Source: Pararhizobium capsulatum DSM 1112 (GTDB lineage Bacteria; Pseudomonadota; Alphaproteobacteria; Rhizobiales; Rhizobiaceae). From it: DNA of 64,000 nt. Of this stretch, positions 42,788 through 52,617 are shown one piece after another. Positions within the stretch are counted from its first letter, which is position 1; every line of letters starts with the position of its first letter. Position numbers and translations under genes: made by a program. The notes beneath the pieces were generated by a model. It made no database searches and had not been told where the DNA came from. It saw only the letters and a list, made by a program, of their open reading frames with translations. The stretch is from positions 517,001 to 581,000 of the forward strand of contig NZ_JAUSVF010000001.1 in assembly GCF_030814475.1 (NCBI RefSeq). Reading direction: 5' to 3'.

Positions 42788-44025
42788 AGCGCCAGGTTCA
42801 GCGTCTGCTCGCGCACGATATAGGCCTTCTGCCGGTCGGTGATGTAGTCGCGCACGATCGGTGCGGCATCGCGGGTGCGGGAAAGCTGCATGTGGAAGAC
42901 AAGCTGGCTGCCAGTACGGAACATCATTTCACAGCTGATGAGATAGAATTCCCACATGCGGGCAAAGCGCTCGTCATACATGGCAACCACCTTGTCGCGG
43001 TTCTTGTCGAAGCGTTCGCACCAGTGTTTGAGCGTCGTCGCATAATGGACGCGCAGGAATTCGAGATCGCTCACCCACAGGCTGTTCTGCTCGACAACCT
43101 CGAAGACCTCTGAGAGTGCCGGCGAATAGGCGCCGGGGAAAATGTATTTGCGCAGCCAGGCGCTTGCCATGCCGGGCGGACTCATATGGCCGATGGAATG
43201 CAGAACAGCGATGCCATCGTCCGGCATCAGCGCATTGACCTTCTTGAAGAACTCGTCGTAGTGCTGCACGCCGACGTGCTCGAACATGCCGACGGAAACG
43301 ATGCGGTCGAAGGTTTCGTCGACATCGCGATAATCGCGCAGTTCGAAGCGCACGCGGCCTTCAAGGCCGGCTGCCTTTGCCCGCTCCGTCGCCAAGGCCT
43401 GCTGCTCTTTGGAAAGCGTCACGCCGAGCACCTCGACATCCTCCAGCTGGGCGAGATAGAGCGCGAGGTCGCCCCAGCCGCAGCCGATATCGAGCACCTT
43501 CATGCCGGGCCTGAGGCAAAGCTTGGAGGCAAGCAGCCGCAGCTTGTTGCGCTGCGCCTGCTCCAGCGTCTCCTCCGGATCGCGGAAATAGGCGCAGGAA
43601 TAGAGCATGTTGTCGTCGAGGAAGAGTTTGTAGAAATCGTTGCCGACGTCGTAGTGATGGGCGACGTTGCGCTGTGCCTCGCCCTTGATGTTGGACTGCT
43701 GGCGGTTGCGAAACCGCATCTTGATCGAGCGAATGAATTTCTGCACCGGATAAGCGCCGAGCGACAGGCGGTTCAGCGAGAAAAGCTGCAGGAAATCGCG
43801 GAGCGTCGAGCCTTCCTCGAAGCGCAGCGTACCGTCCATATAGGCCTCGCCGGCGGCGAGTTCGGAATTGAAGACGAGCGAGCGGTAGAGCTTCGGCTCG
43901 GTGAGCCGCATGGTCACTTCGGGACCGGGTGTTCCGGAAAACACATGCCGTTTTCCGGCAGCGTCGATAACGGTCAACTGGCCCTTGCGGATAAAGGCCT
44001 TCATCATATGCGACAATGGAAACAT
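42784..44025 (-). CDS. cfa: Cyclopropane-fatty-acyl-phospholipid synthase family methyltransferase (413 aa)
   Basis: Transfers a methylene group from S-adenosylmethionine to double bonds of membrane lipid acyl chains. SAM-binding motif LDIGCGWGDLALYLA; CFAS hallmarks 'AHHYDVGNDFYKLFLDDNMLYSCAYF', 'VSVGMFEHVGVQHYDEFFKKV', 'FPGAYSPALSEV'. N-terminal domain present, length normal. ATG at 44025 (MFPLSH) with GAGGGAA upstream is chosen over the TTG at 44037. Rhizobia often have two cfa genes; which one this is cannot be told. Confidence 0.93.
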   Translation of the reverse strand: MFPLSHMMKAFIRKGQLTVIDAAGKRHVFSGTPGPEVTMRLTEPKLYRSLVFNSELAAGEAYMDGTLRFEEGSTLRDFLQLFSLNRLSLGAYPVQKFIRSIKMRFRNRQQSNIKGEAQRNVAHHYDVGNDFYKLFLDDNMLYSCAYFRDPEETLEQAQRNKLRLLASKLCLRPGMKVLDIGCGWGDLALYLAQLEDVEVLGVTLSKEQQALATERAKAAGLEGRVRFELRDYRDVDETFDRIVSVGMFEHVGVQHYDEFFKKVNALMPDDGIAVLHSIGHMSPPGMASAWLRKYIFPGAYSPALSEVFEVVEQNSLWVSDLEFLRVHYATTLKHWCERFDKNRDKVVAMYDERFARMWEFYLISCEMMFRTGSQLVFHMQLSRTRDAAPIVRDYITDRQKAYIVREQTLNLAL

Positions 44026-44273
44026 ACATTCCCTCAAGCGATATCGTGGCTTCCTGACGAGGGCATCCTATCACCGGCTTTTGAAAAAGCGCGGAAATAA
44101 TAGAGGATTTAGGCACGCAAAGCGTGTCGAAGTGAAGCGGTGAAAATTCGGTTACCCGGCGCGTAACCAAGGGCTTGTGCGCCGGCAAATTCATATTTGT
44201 CGGGAACAGGGATGAGGAAATTTGATGGACGTCGCGGCCGGCTGTGTTTTATCTCGATGCCTGTGCCGGTTCG
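44026..44273. other. Intergenic region between cfa and glsB-like gene
   Basis: No gene recognised. It presumably holds the cfa promoter near 44040-44120. A short GTTACC..GGTAAC-like repeat (44152-44169) is seen. The EcfG promoter of the next gene begins at 44274. Confidence 0.5.
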
Positions 44274-44298
44274 GGAACAAACAGCGCTCTCCGCCGTT
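44274..44298 (+). promoter_or_regulatory. EcfG (general stress sigma factor) promoter
   Basis: GGAAC (44274-44278), 16-base spacer, CGTT (44295-44298): an exact consensus match. It is 32 bases upstream of the GlsB-like gene, a stress protein family. Confidence 0.75.
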
Positions 44299-44330
44299 TT
44301 CTTGGGAGTTGAACCAAGTGGAGCACGACA

Positions 44331-44582
44331 ATGGACGTGAACGGTGTCGGATGGATTGCAGCACTCCTGATTGGCGGTCTGGCCGGATGGCTCGCCGAAC
44401 AATTCATGAAGTCGAATATGGGCGTCTTGATGAATATTATTCTGGGTATGATCGGCGCTGTTGTGCTGAACGCGATCCTGGCTTTTGCCGGCATGGCGTT
44501 TGCCGGTTGGCTCGCCTATCTGGTGATCGGCTTTATCGGCGCCTGCATACTCATTGCGGCCGGTCGCGCCATCAGGCGCTAG
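44331..44582 (+). CDS. GlsB/YeaQ/YmgE-family stress membrane protein (83 aa)
   Basis: A small inner-membrane protein with three hydrophobic helices: 'VGWIAALLIGGLAGWLAEQFM', 'MNIILGMIGAVVLNAILAFAG', 'LAYLVIGFIGACILIAAG'. It contains the family motif GGLAGWLAEQFMKS...G-x-x-x-N-I-x-LGMIGA. Role in general or glucan-related stress in other bacteria; mechanism unknown. Perfect EcfG promoter upstream. Confidence 0.92.
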   Translation: MDVNGVGWIAALLIGGLAGWLAEQFMKSNMGVLMNIILGMIGAVVLNAILAFAGMAFAGWLAYLVIGFIGACILIAAGRAIRR

Positions 44583-44609
44583 GCCGACCAGTCAGCCAAG
44601 GAGAAGACG

Positions 44610-44954
44610 ATGTTGACGTTTGCGGCAGAGGGAAACGGGCAGGGCAAGCTTGAACTCAACGGCTATTCAGAGCCGGTAGCTTATGAACTGGTCGTTGCCC
44701 GTGAGGACGATGACAATACCCGTCAGGTTCGCATCCGTCTCAACGCCCCGCGTGACTGGCTGTTGAAGCAAGGCTTCAGTGGCGAGGCTGTTCTCGTTCG
44801 CAACAACGGCGCCCGGATCGCCGTGAAGCGCGAGGGCGGGCTTAATGTTGAAGATGCCATTTCCGTCACGCTCGAAGGATATGACGACAGTCATGTCGGC
44901 GCGACGGATCTTGCGGAGGCATATCCCGAACTCAGCACGGCCAATCGCCACTGA
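44610..44954 (+). CDS. Hypothetical protein downstream of glsB (114 aa)
   Basis: No domain recognised. A soluble acidic protein with beta character (GQGKLELNGYSEPVAYELVVAREDDDNTRQVRIRLNAPRDWLL). The first 70 residues read like a small beta-sandwich or PilZ-like fold, but diagnostic residues are missing. AAGGAGAAG precedes the ATG and it follows glsB by 27 bases, so it is probably in the same EcfG-controlled operon. Confidence 0.75.
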   Translation: MLTFAAEGNGQGKLELNGYSEPVAYELVVAREDDDNTRQVRIRLNAPRDWLLKQGFSGEAVLVRNNGARIAVKREGGLNVEDAISVTLEGYDDSHVGATDLAEAYPELSTANRH

Positions 44955-45035
44955 GGGGAGGATCGTCCCGGAAGAAATCGCCAAAATGAAGGAGGGCGCG
45001 CTCCAAGACCGCGCCCTTCGCAATTTGAAGTGTTG

Positions 45036-45138
45036 TAGAGTTTGTCAGGGAAAAGTGGGAACCGGTTTTCCCGAAAAGACAAACGGAAACAAAAAAATCT
45101 GGAGGACGTCTGGTTCAATCTGAACCAGACGTCCTCTA
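45036..45138 (+). repeat. RIME-like two-palindrome mosaic repeat, copy 4
   Basis: 103 bp with TAGAG and CTCTA ends. Palindrome 2 carries a paired change relative to copies 1 and 2 (GACGTC... with ...GACGTCC instead of GATGTC... with ...GACATCC), which keeps the stem. It lies between the 114-aa gene and the end of efp, 16 bases from the efp stop codon. Confidence 0.88.
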
Positions 45139-45153
45139 GTCCAACCGATAGGA

Positions 45154-45723
45154 TCAGTCCTTGGCGCGCTCGACATAGGAGCCGTCTTCGGTCGCGATAA
45201 CGACACGGACGCCGGCGTTGATGTGTCCGGGGACGAGGGTGCGAACGCCGTTTGAAAGGATGGCGGGCTTGTAGGACGACGACGCCGTCTGGCCCTTGAC
45301 GACCGGCTCTGTCTCGACGATCTCGAGCGTGACGTGGCGCGGCAGTTCGATGGCGATCGCAAGACCTTCGTGAACCGAAAGAATGCAGGTCATGCCTTCC
45401 TGCAGGTAGTTCTTCAGGTCGCCGATGTCTTCGGTCGACATGACCAGCTGGTCATAGGACTGCGGGTTCATGAAGTGGAAGCCTTCGCCGTCTTCGTAAA
45501 GGAAGGTATGTTCGGTGTCCTCGACGAAGGCACGCTCGACCTGCTCAGTCGTGCGGTAACGTTCAGAAACCTTCACGCCGTCGGAGATGCGGCGCATATC
45601 GACCTGGGTCACCGGCGTGCCCTTGCCAGGGTGGAAGTTCTGGGCCGTCAGAACGACGTAAAGCTTGCCGTCGACATCGAGAACATTGCCCTTGCGGACC
45701 GAAGAGGCGATTACCTTGACCAT
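45154..45723 (-). CDS. efp: Elongation factor P (189 aa)
   Basis: Relieves ribosome stalling at poly-proline. Three beta-barrel domains; the modification site is Lys34 in HPGKGTP, the residue lysylated by EpmA. C-terminal '[24 protein letters not shown]' is typical. ATG at 45723 with AAGGAAG upstream. Divergent from epmA-epmB, 193 bases apart. Confidence 0.97.
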   Translation of the reverse strand: MVKVIASSVRKGNVLDVDGKLYVVLTAQNFHPGKGTPVTQVDMRRISDGVKVSERYRTTEQVERAFVEDTEHTFLYEDGEGFHFMNPQSYDQLVMSTEDIGDLKNYLQEGMTCILSVHEGLAIAIELPRHVTLEIVETEPVVKGQTASSSYKPAILSNGVRTLVPGHINAGVRVVIATEDGSYVERAKD

Positions 45724-45916
45724 AAGTCTTCCTTGCAACAGAGGCTGTCGCGTCGTAGAGGAGCGCACAAAGCCTGCCCAGACGCTGATTTCAGAGTTTT
45801 CGGGCCGCACCTATCCTATATTCATGCAAATTGCCAGCGGGACGACCACGCGAGGCAGAAGAAAGGCGGAAAGACGCGCAGAAGGCGTTGTTCACCGTCA
45901 AACCGGAACCGATCGA

Positions 45917-46987
45917 ATGGCCTCGCTCAGCACGACATCCGTCGCATCTCCCTGGTGGACACCCGATGTTCATGCCGATCGTCGCGGGTTTCTGCTCGGT
46001 CGCAATCGGATCCAGGCGGCCCTGCGCGGCTTCTTCGTGGATCGGGATTTCATCGAGGTCGACACGGCGACATTGCAGATTTCTCCGGGCAACGAGGCTC
46101 ATCTTCACGCCTTCGCCACCGCAGCTATCAATGCCGATGGTAGCGAAGTGCCGCTCTATCTTCACACTTCCCCTGAATTCGCCTGCAAGAAGCTTCTGGC
46201 AGCCGGCGAACAACGTATCTCCTGCTTCGCCCATGTTTATCGCAACCGCGAGCGAGGTCCTCTCCACCATCCAGAATTCACCATGCTGGAATGGTACCGT
46301 GTCGGAGAAACCTATCAGGCGCTGATGGACGATTGCGCCGCCATTCTGGCGCTCGCCGCCCAGGCTGCCGGGCGTGATGTCCTGAGCTATCGCGTCCGCG
46401 TCACCGATCCTTTCGCCGTTCCGGAGCGCATCACCGTCGCAGAGGCTTTCGCCGCCCATGCCGGCGTCGATCTGCTCGCCTCCATAGACGGCGATGGTGA
46501 AACCGACCGCGAGCAACTGGCGGGAAGCCTCCGGCAAGTGGGCATCCGCGTTGCATTGGATGATACATGGGCTGATCTCTTCAGCCGCGTCATCGTCGAG
46601 AAGGTCGAACCCAATCTCGGGCTTGGCCGCGCCACGATCCTCTATGAATATCCGGTTGCCGAAGCAGCGTTGGCGCGCCCAACGCCGCATGATCCGCGCG
46701 TGGCAGAGCGTTTCGAGCTCTATGCCTGCGGTGTCGAGCTTGCCAATGCCTTCGGCGAACTCACGGATGCCGGCGAGCAACGCCGACGCTTCGGCTTCGA
46801 AATGGCGGAAAAACAACGCGTCTATGGCGAGAGCTATCCGCTGGATGAAGACTTCCTGTCGGCGCTTCATATCATGCCCGAGGCAAGCGGTGCCGCTCTT
46901 GGCTTCGATCGGCTGGTGATGCTGGCGACAGGCGCGCAGCGGATCGATCAGGTGATCTGGGCGCCGGTTGCGGAGACTGCCTCTTGA
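45917..46987 (+). CDS. epmA: EF-P lysine ligase EpmA (PoxA/GenX, 356 aa)
   Basis: A class II lysyl-tRNA-synthetase paralogue lacking the anticodon-binding domain; it attaches beta-lysine to EF-P Lys34. Motifs: 'RGFFVDRDFIEVDTATLQISPGNEAHLHAF', motif 2 'YRNRERGPLHHPEFTMLEWYR', motif 3 'SGAALGFDRLVMLATGA'. Size is right for EpmA. ATG at 45917 is chosen; the long upstream frame lies antisense to efp. It overlaps epmB by 4 bases. Confidence 0.94.
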   Translation: MASLSTTSVASPWWTPDVHADRRGFLLGRNRIQAALRGFFVDRDFIEVDTATLQISPGNEAHLHAFATAAINADGSEVPLYLHTSPEFACKKLLAAGEQRISCFAHVYRNRERGPLHHPEFTMLEWYRVGETYQALMDDCAAILALAAQAAGRDVLSYRVRVTDPFAVPERITVAEAFAAHAGVDLLASIDGDGETDREQLAGSLRQVGIRVALDDTWADLFSRVIVEKVEPNLGLGRATILYEYPVAEAALARPTPHDPRVAERFELYACGVELANAFGELTDAGEQRRRFGFEMAEKQRVYGESYPLDEDFLSALHIMPEASGAALGFDRLVMLATGAQRIDQVIWAPVAETAS

Positions 46988-48057
46988 ACGCGCCAATCCC
47001 TTCGCCCGTCGCCCGCGCCCTGAAAAGCGTGGCAGACCTGGAGGCTGCCAGGCTGATCGCGCCAGAGGCAGCACCCTCCCTTGGCAGCATCGGCGAACAC
47101 TATGCCATAGCCGTAACGCCGGCCGTTGCGGCCTTGATCGATCCCGCTGACGCGAATGACCCGATTGCCCGCCAGTTCATCCCCGATCCGGCCGAACTGA
47201 TCCGCCTGCCGGAAGAACGCGACGATCCGATCGGGGACGCGGCGCACAGCCCCGTTCCCGGCATCGTTCACCGTTATCCGGATCGGGTGTTGCTCAAGGC
47301 CGTGCATGTCTGCCCGGTCTATTGTCGCTTCTGTTTCCGACGAGAAATGGTTGGGCCCCAGGGTCTGGGAACGCTGGCGCCATCCGAAATGGACGCCGCT
47401 TTCGAGTATATTGCCGGTCATCCGGAGATCTGGGAAGTGATCCTCACCGGCGGTGACCCCCTGGTGCTTTCACCCCGGCGGTTGCGGGCGATCACGGAAA
47501 GACTGGCCGCTATCGATCATGTGAAGGTCGTGCGGTTCCACACACGCGTTCCTGTCGTCGAACCAGCCCGCCTCGATGCTGCACTGATCGAAGCGCTCAA
47601 GGCCAGCGGCAAGGCTGTCTATCTCGCCCTTCATGCCAACCATCCGCGGGAGTTTACCGACGATGCGCGCCAAGCCTGCGCCCGGCTTGTCGATGCCGGC
47701 ATCGTTATGGTCAGCCAGTCGGTGCTCTTGAGAGGCGTCAATGATGACGTCGAGACACTGGCTTTGCTTATGCGCAACTTCGTCGAAAACCGCATCAAGC
47801 CCTATTACCTGCATCATCCCGATCTCGCGCCGGGCACAAGCCATTTCCGGCTGACCATCGAAGAAGGTCAAGCGCTGGTCGCTGCACTGCGTGGCCGGAT
47901 CTCCGGGCTTTGCCAGCCTGCCTATATCCTCGATATTCCCGGTGGCCACGGCAAGGCGGTAATCTCCGCAAGCACGATCGCAAACGAGGGCGGAGGGTGT
48001 TTCACTGTCACCGATTTTCGCGGCAACGCGCATAACTATCCGCCGCGATCGGAGTAG
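46984..48057 (+). CDS. epmB: EF-P lysine 2,3-aminomutase EpmB, radical SAM (KamA family, 357 aa)
   Basis: Makes beta-lysine from alpha-lysine for EF-P modification. Radical SAM cluster CPVYCRFC with Cys at residues 110, 114, 117; 'GGDPLVLSPRRL', 'RFHTRVPVVEPARL', 'NHPREFTDDA', 'YYLHHPDLAPGTSHF' are KamA/EpmB hallmarks. Start is TTG at 46984, in a TTGA overlap with the epmA stop, with GGAG about 9 bases upstream. Short length (no C-terminal extension) favours EpmB over a lysine-catabolic KamA. Confidence 0.92.
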   Translation: MNAPIPSPVARALKSVADLEAARLIAPEAAPSLGSIGEHYAIAVTPAVAALIDPADANDPIARQFIPDPAELIRLPEERDDPIGDAAHSPVPGIVHRYPDRVLLKAVHVCPVYCRFCFRREMVGPQGLGTLAPSEMDAAFEYIAGHPEIWEVILTGGDPLVLSPRRLRAITERLAAIDHVKVVRFHTRVPVVEPARLDAALIEALKASGKAVYLALHANHPREFTDDARQACARLVDAGIVMVSQSVLLRGVNDDVETLALLMRNFVENRIKPYYLHHPDLAPGTSHFRLTIEEGQALVAALRGRISGLCQPAYILDIPGGHGKAVISASTIANEGGGCFTVTDFRGNAHNYPPRSE

Positions 48058-48108
48058 AAGCGTCGCCTCGGATAGGCGACGCTGACAGGACAAAGCGCTG
48101 CCGCCGCT

Positions 48109-51100
48109 TCAATTCGTGGTGTGATCCTCGACATGCTCGGCTGGCGCAGCGGGTGATCTGCTTCCGATACCCGTAATCTGGTGACCCCGCTCGCGCAACC
48201 ATTGGAAGGCGACATAGAGGGCGGGGATAAGGAAAATACCCACGACGGCAGCCGCGAGCATGCCGCCGGCGACGCCGGTACCGACAGCCCGCCGGCTGAG
48301 CATGCCGGCGCCTTGCGCGACGATCAGTGGCACGAGGCCGATGATGAAGGCGAAGCTGGTCATCATCACGGCGCGGAAACGGGTACGCGCACCCTCGATT
48401 GCCGCATCGATGATGCTGGCACCCTTTTCGCGTCGATCCTTGGCGAATTCGACGATCAGGATCGCATTCTTGGAGGCAAGCGCGATCAGCACGACAAGGC
48501 CGATCTGGGCGTAGATGTCGAAGGACAGCCCGGCCACCAGGATGGAAATCAACGCGCCGGCAACGCCGACCGCAACGGAAAGCAGGACCGGTATCGGGAT
48601 GGTCCAGCTTTCATAGAGAGCCACGAGGAACAGATAGGCAAACAGCACCGCGAGCGCGAGGATGACGGTGGTCTGGCCGGCTGCCTCCAGTTCCTGCAGG
48701 GCGGTTCCGGTCCATTCGTAGCCATAACCCGAAGGCAAGGTCGTGGCGGAAAGCTGCTCCATCGCCGCCAGTGCTTCGCCGGAGGATACGCCCGGCGCCG
48801 GCTGGCCATTGAGGGTGATCGAGCGGTAGTTGTTGTAGCGCACGATGGATTGCGGGCCGACGATATATTGTACCCGCGCAACCGAGGCGACAGGCACCAT
48901 CTCGCCGGATGAGTTGCGCACATGCAGCCGCGAAATATCATCGACGGAACTGCGATCTGCTTCTGCGGCCTGCATTGTGACCTTCCAGCTTCGGCCGAAA
49001 AGGTTGAAGTCATTAATGTAGTAGGAGCCGAGCGTGCCCTGCAGCGTGGTAAAGAGGTCGCTGACGGAGACGCCAAGTGCCTGCAACCGGTCGCGATCGA
49101 GATCGAGATAGAGTTGCGGTGCGCTTGCCGAATAGGTCGTGAAGGTCGGGCCAAGCAACGGATTCTGGTTGGCCGCGACGATCAGACCGCCTGCCGTCGC
49201 CGACAGCTCGGCCGGCGGTCGTCCCTGCAGATCGAGAAGCTGATATTCGAAGCCGGAACCGGTGCCAAGACCCATGATCGGCGGCAGGTTGAAGGCAAAG
49301 ACCTGCGCCCCGCGAATGGCCTGACCTTTCATCATCGTCGTGCGGATGGCTGAATCGACAGATGCGCTGGGGGCCTGGCGCTCTTCGAAGGATTTCATCG
49401 TCACCAGAGCAAAGCCGCTGTTGGATTTCGAAAGACCGTCGAGGAAGCTATAGCCGCTGACGGTGAAGACGTTCGAAACTCCCTCGACCCCGCGCAGCAT
49501 CGTCTCCACGTTGGAAACAATCTCGCTTGTGCGGTTGAAGGATGCGCCTTCCGGCAGGCGGACTTCGACGAAATAGGCGCTCTGGTCCTCGCTCGGCAGA
49601 AAGCCTGTCGGCACGATGCGGAACAACCAGCCGCTGGCACCGATGGCGACGGCAAGCAGGACGACGCCGATGACGGCGCGACGGGCAATATGACCGGCAA
49701 CGAAGACATAGCCATCCCGGCCATTGTCGATCCGCCGTGAAATCCAGCCGAGGACGCCACGTTTTTCGCCATGATGCGGTTTGAGCAGAATGGAGCAAAG
49801 CGCAGGGCTGAGCGTCAGGGCGTTGATGGCGGAGAGCACCATCGAGACTGAAACGGCAACCGCGAACTGCTGGAAGAGCTGGCCGCTCAGGCCAGGAATG
49901 AACGCAACGGGAACGAAGACCGAGAGCAGAACGAGGGTGATCGCGACAATCGCACCGGTGATCTCGCCCATGGCCACGCGCGCCGCCTCCGGCGCCAGCA
50001 TGCCCGGATTTTCCTCCATCACCCGCTCGATATTCTCGACGACCACGATCGCGTCATCGACCACGATACCGATCGCGAGAACGAGAGCCAGAAGCGAGAT
50101 GGTATTGAGCGAGAATCCGAGGGCAAGGATAACCGCAAAAGTACCGATCAGCGCCACGGGCACCGCGACCAGCGGAATAAGCGTGGCCCGCCAGTTTCCG
50201 AGGAAGAGGAAGACCACCAGTATGACGAGCGCGAAAGCTTCGATCAGCGTATGCACGACGTTGTCGACGCTGGCCGAGACGAACTGCGAGGTATCGTAAT
50301 TGACCTCGTATTTCAGGCCGGGTGGAAAGCTTTTCGACAGCTTTTCCATCGTGTCGCGAACACCCTTGGCAGCGGCAAGCGCGTTGGCGCCGGGAGCCTG
50401 ATAGGTCCCGATCATGGCGACCGGCTTGCCGTTGAAGCTGGCGCTGGAATCCGAGGTTGCTGGGCCGAGTTTGACCTTGGCGACATCGCGGATGCGGATG
50501 AAGGAACCATCGGGTTGCGCCCGCAGCACCACGTCTTCGAATTGTTTCGGGTCGGTCAGGCGCCCCTGGGTCTGCAGATTCAGCTGGAAGAGAGGGTCGT
50601 CGGTCATCGGTTGGGCGCCGATACGGCCGATCGCCGCCTGCACGTTCTGGGCCTTTAGAGCGGCAATGACGTCGGAAGGCGTCATGTCGAGACTGGTGAG
50701 ACGATCGATATCGAGCACGATCTGCATCGAATAATCTTTGGCGCCGAACATCGAGGCATCGCCGACGCCGGGAATGCGCTTGATCGTGTCCATCAGGTTG
50801 ATGGTCGCATAGTTCGATAGGAAGAGCGCGTCGAAATCCTTGCCTTCGCCGTAGATCGCGATGACCTGCATCAGCGCCGAGGATTTCTTGCGCACGCTCA
50901 CACCGGTCTGCTTGACCTCGGCGGGCAGTCGCGCCTCGGCAAGCGAGACGCGGTTCTGCACGTTGACGGTGGCGATGTCCGGATCGGTGCCGACCGCAAA
51001 GGTGACGGTCAGATTGTAGGAACCGTCAGCGCCGCTGGTCGATTTCATGTAGAGCATGTCATCGACACCGACGATCTGGCTCTCGATCGGCTGGGCAACG

Positions 51101-51282
51101 GTTGCCTCGACCACATCTGCGCCGGCGCCCGGATAGGAGGCGGTCACGCTGATCTGCGGCGGCACGATGTCAGGAAATTGTGAAACGGGCAGCCGCGTCA
51201 GCGCAATCAGGCCGGCGAGCGTTAGCACGATGGAAATGACCGCGGCGAAGCGCGGGCGATCAATGAAAATCTCGGAGATCAT
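48109..51282 (-). CDS. RND-family (HAE1) multidrug efflux permease (1057 aa)
   Basis: An AcrB/MexB-like inner-membrane trimeric proton-driven pump. Twelve membrane segments in the usual 1+5+1+5 arrangement with two large periplasmic loops. Starts '[28 protein letters not shown]'; the proton-relay Asp pair is in helix 4 ([21 protein letters not shown]). Full length. Its start is 3 bases after the adaptor gene stop. No outer-membrane channel gene is in the operon. Confidence 0.96.
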   Translation of the reverse strand: MISEIFIDRPRFAAVISIVLTLAGLIALTRLPVSQFPDIVPPQISVTASYPGAGADVVEATVAQPIESQIVGVDDMLYMKSTSGADGSYNLTVTFAVGTDPDIATVNVQNRVSLAEARLPAEVKQTGVSVRKKSSALMQVIAIYGEGKDFDALFLSNYATINLMDTIKRIPGVGDASMFGAKDYSMQIVLDIDRLTSLDMTPSDVIAALKAQNVQAAIGRIGAQPMTDDPLFQLNLQTQGRLTDPKQFEDVVLRAQPDGSFIRIRDVAKVKLGPATSDSSASFNGKPVAMIGTYQAPGANALAAAKGVRDTMEKLSKSFPPGLKYEVNYDTSQFVSASVDNVVHTLIEAFALVILVVFLFLGNWRATLIPLVAVPVALIGTFAVILALGFSLNTISLLALVLAIGIVVDDAIVVVENIERVMEENPGMLAPEAARVAMGEITGAIVAITLVLLSVFVPVAFIPGLSGQLFQQFAVAVSVSMVLSAINALTLSPALCSILLKPHHGEKRGVLGWISRRIDNGRDGYVFVAGHIARRAVIGVVLLAVAIGASGWLFRIVPTGFLPSEDQSAYFVEVRLPEGASFNRTSEIVSNVETMLRGVEGVSNVFTVSGYSFLDGLSKSNSGFALVTMKSFEERQAPSASVDSAIRTTMMKGQAIRGAQVFAFNLPPIMGLGTGSGFEYQLLDLQGRPPAELSATAGGLIVAANQNPLLGPTFTTYSASAPQLYLDLDRDRLQALGVSVSDLFTTLQGTLGSYYINDFNLFGRSWKVTMQAAEADRSSVDDISRLHVRNSSGEMVPVASVARVQYIVGPQSIVRYNNYRSITLNGQPAPGVSSGEALAAMEQLSATTLPSGYGYEWTGTALQELEAAGQTTVILALAVLFAYLFLVALYESWTIPIPVLLSVAVGVAGALISILVAGLSFDIYAQIGLVVLIALASKNAILIVEFAKDRREKGASIIDAAIEGARTRFRAVMMTSFAFIIGLVPLIVAQGAGMLSRRAVGTGVAGGMLAAAVVGIFLIPALYVAFQWLRERGHQITGIGSRSPAAPAEHVEDHTTN

Positions 51283-51285
51283 GGC

Positions 51286-52404
51286 TCAACCGCCCGCTGC
51301 AGGGGTTGCATCAACGGTCGCGCTCGGGCGAACCTTGCCCACGCCGTCGGTAATCACCTGCTCGCCTTCCTTCAGGCCCGAAGCAATCACCGCCTGGCCG
51401 CGTGCGGAACGCGTAACATCGACGCGGCGAAGCTCGACCTTGGAATCGGTGCCGACGACCATGACGAAGGCACCCTGCTGGTCGCGCTGGATCGCCTGCT
51501 CCGGAACCGCCAGAACCTCCTGCTTGTCTTCCTGTTCAAGGTTGACGCGAACGAGCGTGCCGTCGAGCAGGGTAGAGTCGGCATTGTCGAACGCCGCTCT
51601 CACGATCACCGTATCGGTGCCTTGAGAAACATTGCTCGCGATAAAGTCGACCGTGCCCTTCTCGGGATATTGTCTGCCGTTGGGCAAGGTAATGCCGACA
51701 TTGGCGCCGCCGCTGTATTTTCCACTTTTTACGCCTTCGCGATATTCCAAGAGAAGCGCTGTTGCGACCGGAAACTGCACGTAGATCGGATCAAGCCGCG
51801 TCAAGGTCACCAGGGCGCCACTGTCCGGGCCGACCAGAGCGCCGACATCGGCAGTTGTCAGGCCGACAATGCCGTCGAACGGTGCCGTTATCTTGGTATA
51901 GGAAAGATCAAGCTCCGCTTTCGCCTTGGATCCCTCCAGGCTGACCAGATCGGCCTCCGCCTTTTTGAGCTGCGCTTCGGCGATATCGACCTTGGATTGC
52001 GGCGTGGTGTTGGATGCGAAGAGCTGCCTTTGGCGGTCCCGTTCGATTACGGCCAGGTCATGTTGCGCTTGCGCTGCGGCCAGCGATCCTTCGACCTGCT
52101 GCAAGGCAGCCTGGTAGGAACCGTCCTCTACCTCATAGAGCACGGTTCCGGCCGTGACCTTCTTGCCCTCGGTGAAGTTGATTTTTTCGAGAAAGCCGGA
52201 AACGCGGGCGTGGATATCGACCTTCTGAACGGCGACGAGGCGGCCGGTGAAATCGACGCTTTCGCGCAGGTCCATGATTTTCGCAGGCGCGACGATAACG
52301 GAGGGTGCGGGTGCCTGCTGGGCAAAGCTCGCGGTTGCCGTCAAATTGGTTGCAACAAGCACTCCCAGTGCAAGCGTCGAGAGCAGAATCCTCGGTATCG
52401 GCAT
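51286..52404 (-). CDS. RND efflux periplasmic adaptor (MFP, 372 aa)
   Basis: AcrA/MexA-type adaptor. Signal peptide (MPIPRILLSTLALGVLVATNLTATASFA-QQ), lipoyl half-motif 'VDFTGRLVAVQKVDIHARVSGFLEKINFTEGKKVTAGTVLYE', coiled-coil hairpin (about 100-165), second half 'LSYTKITAPFDGIVG', beta-barrel and membrane-proximal domains. No lipobox seen. First gene of the two-gene RND operon. Confidence 0.95.
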   Translation of the reverse strand: MPIPRILLSTLALGVLVATNLTATASFAQQAPAPSVIVAPAKIMDLRESVDFTGRLVAVQKVDIHARVSGFLEKINFTEGKKVTAGTVLYEVEDGSYQAALQQVEGSLAAAQAQHDLAVIERDRQRQLFASNTTPQSKVDIAEAQLKKAEADLVSLEGSKAKAELDLSYTKITAPFDGIVGLTTADVGALVGPDSGALVTLTRLDPIYVQFPVATALLLEYREGVKSGKYSGGANVGITLPNGRQYPEKGTVDFIASNVSQGTDTVIVRAAFDNADSTLLDGTLVRVNLEQEDKQEVLAVPEQAIQRDQQGAFVMVVGTDSKVELRRVDVTRSARGQAVIASGLKEGEQVITDGVGKVRPSATVDATPAAGG

Positions 52405-52617
52405 GCTAAAACCCCTTGAATTTAGCTGTTATTCCAGTCTCCTCAGGCACGTAAGCTGCAGACTAATCATGAAAAATTGAATTTGAAAGACAATTGTGCG
52501 TCGCTGTTTTAGCAGATTGGACGGCTAGCCAAGGACCTCTGGGACAGCAGGAGGACGAACAAAAGCAGTTGGCCAGGGAAAGATTCGGGAGGGTGCGGCA
52601 CACCGGTGGCGGGCATC
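52405..52617. other. Promoter region upstream of the RND operon
   Basis: 213 bases with no coding signal. AT-rich between 52465 and 52520, presumably the promoter. No operator palindrome strong enough to call. Confidence 0.45.
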
